From NCBI GenBank assembly GCA_902728285.1, contig CACVBU010000181.1, forward strand, positions 1,062,217 through 1,126,216: DNA of 64,000 nt. The letters run 5' to 3'. How positions within the stretch are numbered: the stretch's first letter is position 1; each line of letters begins with the position of its first letter. Shown here one piece after another: positions 61,988 to 64,000 of the stretch. Position numbers and translations under genes: made by a program. This stretch comes from Clytia hemisphaerica (lineage: Eukaryota; Cnidaria; Hydrozoa; Leptothecata; Clytiidae). The notes beneath the pieces were generated by a model, which searched no databases, was not told where the DNA came from, and saw only the letters and a program-made list of their open reading frames with translations.

Positions 61988-62798
61988 GGCTTGTTGATAG
62001 ACGTGAAATGTATGGGAAATGATGGAGGAATGAGAAGATTAATCAAACTTTCTTCTCGTGTTTTGTTCCTTAATCGGTTTGAAATATTGCATTAAAATAT
62101 TAAATTATACATCCAAATATTCTCAAATAGACCAGACGTATTAACATTTCAGTTAATATTTAAAATTGAAGTTTCTCTAACTCAATCTACCAACAGATAT
62201 ATGGATATATGGATATACGGATATAATGGATACAATAAATGATGAAAATTGTTTTAAAATAGATAAGGATAATTTATTTAATTTATATATTGGAACAATA
62301 TAAAGTTTATTTGTAACTATTACCTCTATCTCATCCCTTTTTTTTTTCTTCACTAGTCCCAAGCTAAAAAGCATTAGCCTATTCATGGTCGGTTACAATG
62401 GTGACATGGTTTCTAGGAAAATTTATCAAAAAATACTGTACTATCTATATACTGTTTGTCCGTGGACGTGAACGTAAAAACAGAGTAAAGTGGAAGCAAA
62501 TTTTCAAAATAGAAATATCGTATACATTATAGATAAAGCTAAATCCCTTTAAAATAATCATTTTCAACATCACCACTTTTAACACAAGGGTAACAGAAAA
62601 GCTGTATTCAGACTGAGAGCCATGAAAGCTGACATCAAGGCATCCAGATGCTGTGAACATCCACCTGTGGTATTTAGAATAGAAAAAATAAGTCTTAATG
62701 CATCTAACATTTATTTAGCAAGTTTTTGCCGATCATACCCAAGCTCTAACAGAACCTTTTGGACCGAAAAAAAAACCACCGTATTCTCTAAGATTTAC
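61988..62798. other. Region downstream of the CAP gene
   Basis: This is probably 3' UTR and intergenic sequence. An AATAAA at about 62233 is a candidate polyadenylation signal. A short tandem GATATATGGATATATGGATA motif lies near 62195. No gene was recognised. Confidence 0.4.
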
Positions 62799-62802
62799 TT
62801 AA

Positions 62803-63527
62803 GGGCTCTGACCATAGTCGAAAAATTGATTTTATTATTTGGACATAAAAGTTATGTTTTAGGTTCTTTAACACTTTTAACAAAGAAATGCCTTTATAAA
62901 TTGTTTTTTAATCGAATCCCTTAGAGTGATTAAAAATTTAATTGCAAAAATGACGCTATAAACTTAAAAAAGACGTTAAAAATATGTTGCATTACCTTCT
63001 TTCATAAAAAGTGCCAAGTTTTAATGGGTAATTAACCTTTTTTTAGTTTTTTTTAAACTGTCCGCAAAGAATAGATCTATTTGAAATTTTTCGGAAACAT
63101 TTTCTAAATCAATGCATCAAAAGTTATGGCTGTTTTTCTATCAAAAATTGGGATGAAAAACTGGGATGAAAAATTGGGATGAAAAATTGGTCAAAAAGCA
63201 TGAGACAAATAAGCTTTTAGATAAATTTTCCGAAAATCTATCTTTAGTTCGTTAAAAGATACACCATCTGCCGCAAAAGATTTTTCAAAATGTTTTTTTC
63301 TTCGCCGAAAATAAGTTCTTCAAAGTTGAAATACTCTTCTTCGCAAAAGTCTTCATTTTCCTCTTCATCAAATTTTTTCATTGTCATTCTTAGATTTTCA
63401 GACTCGGATAATTGGATAATTGGCCTAACAGAAAATGTATAACATGACACAGTTTTGTGTGCTACATCAAGTAGAAATTTATATTTTGTACGTGGCAAAT
63501 ATTCAAAATTCACTATGGTCGGAGCCC
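62803..63527. mobile_element. TTAA-flanked TIR element, 725 bp
   Basis: The ends GGGCTCTGACCATAG and CTATGGTCGGAGCCC are inverted repeats with one mismatch, bordered by TTAA on both sides (62799-62802 and 63528-63531). It looks piggyBac-like but differs from the AGGGAA family. The minus-strand frame at 63244-63591 runs out of the element and has no motif; it is acidic and probably chance. Confidence 0.75.
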
Positions 63528-63531
63528 TTAA

Positions 63532-63945
63532 TAACAGTATCCAACATTGTTTAAAGCATAAATTTAACTCTCTCCCTAATTCGATTTTCAAGGAACAAAA
63601 AATTGTCTTCGAACTAGAGAAAGGTTCGACTCGACACTACAATGTACACTACTACTTTCCAGCTGAAGGGACCAATATTTTAGTTCGAACTATAGAAAGA
63701 TTCGAATAGTAGATTGTCGAATTAGGGAGAGAATTTGCATTTGTTTGTACAGCATTTTTTAACAAAAGAAAAACCAAGTTTCTCCTCCCTCAAAGCCGCA
63801 CTATTACTCCAACATAAAAGGGTCAATAAGTTAGCAATCCATTCCCCCCTGTGCAAGTTAAGAGTGGCCCGATGAGACATGACGAATGTGTGTTATCACG
63901 ATTCGTTTTAGCTAATAGCCTCAAAGGTCCTTTTAAAGGTCAATA
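63532..63945. other. Non-genic stretch near the window end
   Basis: No gene or strong repeat was recognised. Confidence 0.35.
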
Positions 63946-64000
63946 CCCAGCTGGCACACAACGTTGTTTTAACGAACGTTCAAATAACGTTATTTGAACG
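63946..64000. repeat. ACGTT palindromic MITE, cut by the window end
   Basis: It starts CCCAGCTGGCACACAACGTT, exactly as the copy at 45861. The second arm lies beyond the window. Confidence 0.8.

Noticed and set aside
63244-63591. 115-codon acidic minus-strand frame
   Set aside because: It crosses the right boundary of the TTAA element at 63527, so it is unlikely to be a conserved coding unit, and it has no motif.

Overview
The window is AT-rich genomic DNA from an animal, with split genes, GT-AG introns, abundant interspersed repeats and one assembly gap (44028-44521). Small introns, a mucin-linked double-CAP secreted protein, a membrane-anchored GH35 enzyme and the mix of BEL/Pao, DIRS-like, GIY-YIG and many hairpin DNA elements suit an early-branching invertebrate. 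A cnidarian is my best guess, but the sequence alone does not prove it. No bacterial, plasmid or CRISPR features were seen.

Layout. Positions 1-5.7 kb hold exons of an unrecognised minus-strand gene, split by a 2.2-kb element with 8-bp target duplications and preceded by a TTAA-flanked repeat. Positions 5704-9916 are a complete DNA element with about 380-bp terminal inverted repeats (TIRs). It encloses one five-exon gene with an acidic DDTD-type motif and a C-terminal cysteine cluster. Positions 10.8-13.2 kb carry a broken, intron-containing gene with superfamily-3 helicase motifs. Positions 13.2-33.6 kb are almost entirely repeats: a BEL/Pao integrase remnant, a DIRS-like ORF1 remnant and many TIR or hairpin elements, several with clear target-site duplications.

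Positions 33.8-41 kb hold fourteen exons of a GH35 beta-galactosidase-like gene whose introns carry further elements. Its 3' end is missing, lost in tandem repeats and the gap. Positions 46.4-62 kb hold a sixteen-exon gene, with every splice phase consistent, for a predicted 788-residue secreted protein: signal peptide, CAP domain, Thr-rich linker, second CAP domain and a long unrecognised C-terminal region. Its largest intron contains a TTAA element into which a 1.76-kb AGCGAGG element has inserted; a related uninterrupted copy at 2061-2527 shows the empty site.

Only the GH35 gene and the CAP gene look like intact working host genes. They share no evident pathway beyond the secretory route. 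The most interesting unassigned item is the gene enclosed by the long TIRs at 5704-9916. The second is the intron-bearing SF3 helicase gene beside it.
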